From contig JAHFJU010000029.1 in the NCBI GenBank assembly GCA_023245725.1, forward strand, positions 1-13,882: a stretch of DNA of 13,882 nt, written 5' to 3'. Below are positions 13,716 to 13,882 of this stretch, piece by piece. The notes under the pieces were generated by a model that ran no database searches, was not told the origin of the DNA, and worked only from the letters and a program-made list of their open reading frames with translations. The translations under genes and the position numbers were made by a program. Every line of letters starts with the position of its first letter. The stretch's first letter is position 1. The DNA comes from Candidatus Peregrinibacteria bacterium. Its GTDB lineage: Bacteria > Patescibacteriota > Gracilibacteria > UBA1369 > UM-FILTER-53-11.

Positions 13716-13882
13716 TTAGTTGGCTGTACTTTGATTGTTCCAAGCAGATTCTACGTACTCAAAGAACTCTTTTTTAAATCGCTTCTCATTAAAACTATGT
13801 GCATGTTGAGAAATTAGATTGTGATCCCATTTTATTTTTTGGCTTTCTAAAATAGCCTCTTTAAGGCTCTGCTCGGTTTTTT
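13716..13882 (-). CDS. C-terminal end of a probable glycosyltransferase (partial)
   Basis: A minus-strand frame enters from the right edge and ends in TAA at 13718-13716 after 54 codons. The end reads NLISQHAHSFNEKRFKKEFF and then EYVESAW. It resembles the final helices of GT-B glycosyltransferases (family 1/4), where an A..FS..rF...f pattern packs back on the N-terminal domain. The catalytic part lies outside the window, so the assignment is tentative. It is upstream of the SLH-protein gene and co-directional with it, but the latter has its own promoter. A glycosyltransferase next to an S-layer-like gene would fit surface glycosylation. Confidence 0.5.
   Translation of the reverse strand, partial: KTEQSLKEAILESQKIKWDHNLISQHAHSFNEKRFKKEFFEYVESAWNNQSTAN

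Overview
This is an AT-rich bacterial chromosome segment. I see no insertion sequence, integrase, phage gene or CRISPR array. The content points to a member of the Candidate Phyla Radiation (Patescibacteria), though I cannot name the class. The reasons are a small two-helix type IV secretion-type pilin of the kind common in those genomes, a Patescibacteria-style stand-alone nucleotidyltransferase, an S-layer-homology surface protein, very short intergenic gaps, and the absence of any recognisable Shine-Dalgarno sequence in front of the genes. TGA acts as a normal stop (end of the AI-2E gene, directly before a terminator), so the UGA-recoding lineages are unlikely.

Layout, left to right. (1) Positions 1-73 hold the first codons of an unidentified minus-strand gene with a possible hairpin-bearing leader. 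(2) A minus-strand housekeeping block follows: obgE then pth, with tRNA-Leu(CAA) just upstream of obgE. (3) A second minus-strand block, probably one operon, runs uvrC, rlmH, a DUF218/YdcF-like gene and an endonuclease/exonuclease/phosphatase-family gene. (4) A small plus-strand nucleotidyltransferase gene diverges from uvrC. (5) der lies on the minus strand and diverges from a plus-strand pair, a secreted pilin-like protein and an AI-2E-family membrane protein. (6) A strong bidirectional terminator separates that pair from a convergent gene for a 990-residue secreted protein with Ig-like domains and SLH domains, which has a near-consensus sigma-70 promoter. (7) The right edge carries the C-terminal end of a probable glycosyltransferase.

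Together the genes cover translation and ribosome maintenance (pth, obgE, der, rlmH, tRNA-Leu), DNA repair (uvrC), and the cell envelope or surface (pilin, AI-2E protein, SLH protein, DUF218 protein, glycosyltransferase).

The most unusual element is uvrC. Its RNase H-like nuclease domain is split by roughly 135 residues that read as a degenerate GNAT acetyltransferase fold, and the usual C-terminal helix-hairpin-helix domain is missing. Other points worth attention are two very compact divergent promoters that share one -10 core and drive nearly leaderless genes, and a DUF218-like gene whose conserved first strand lies upstream of its first conventional start codon.
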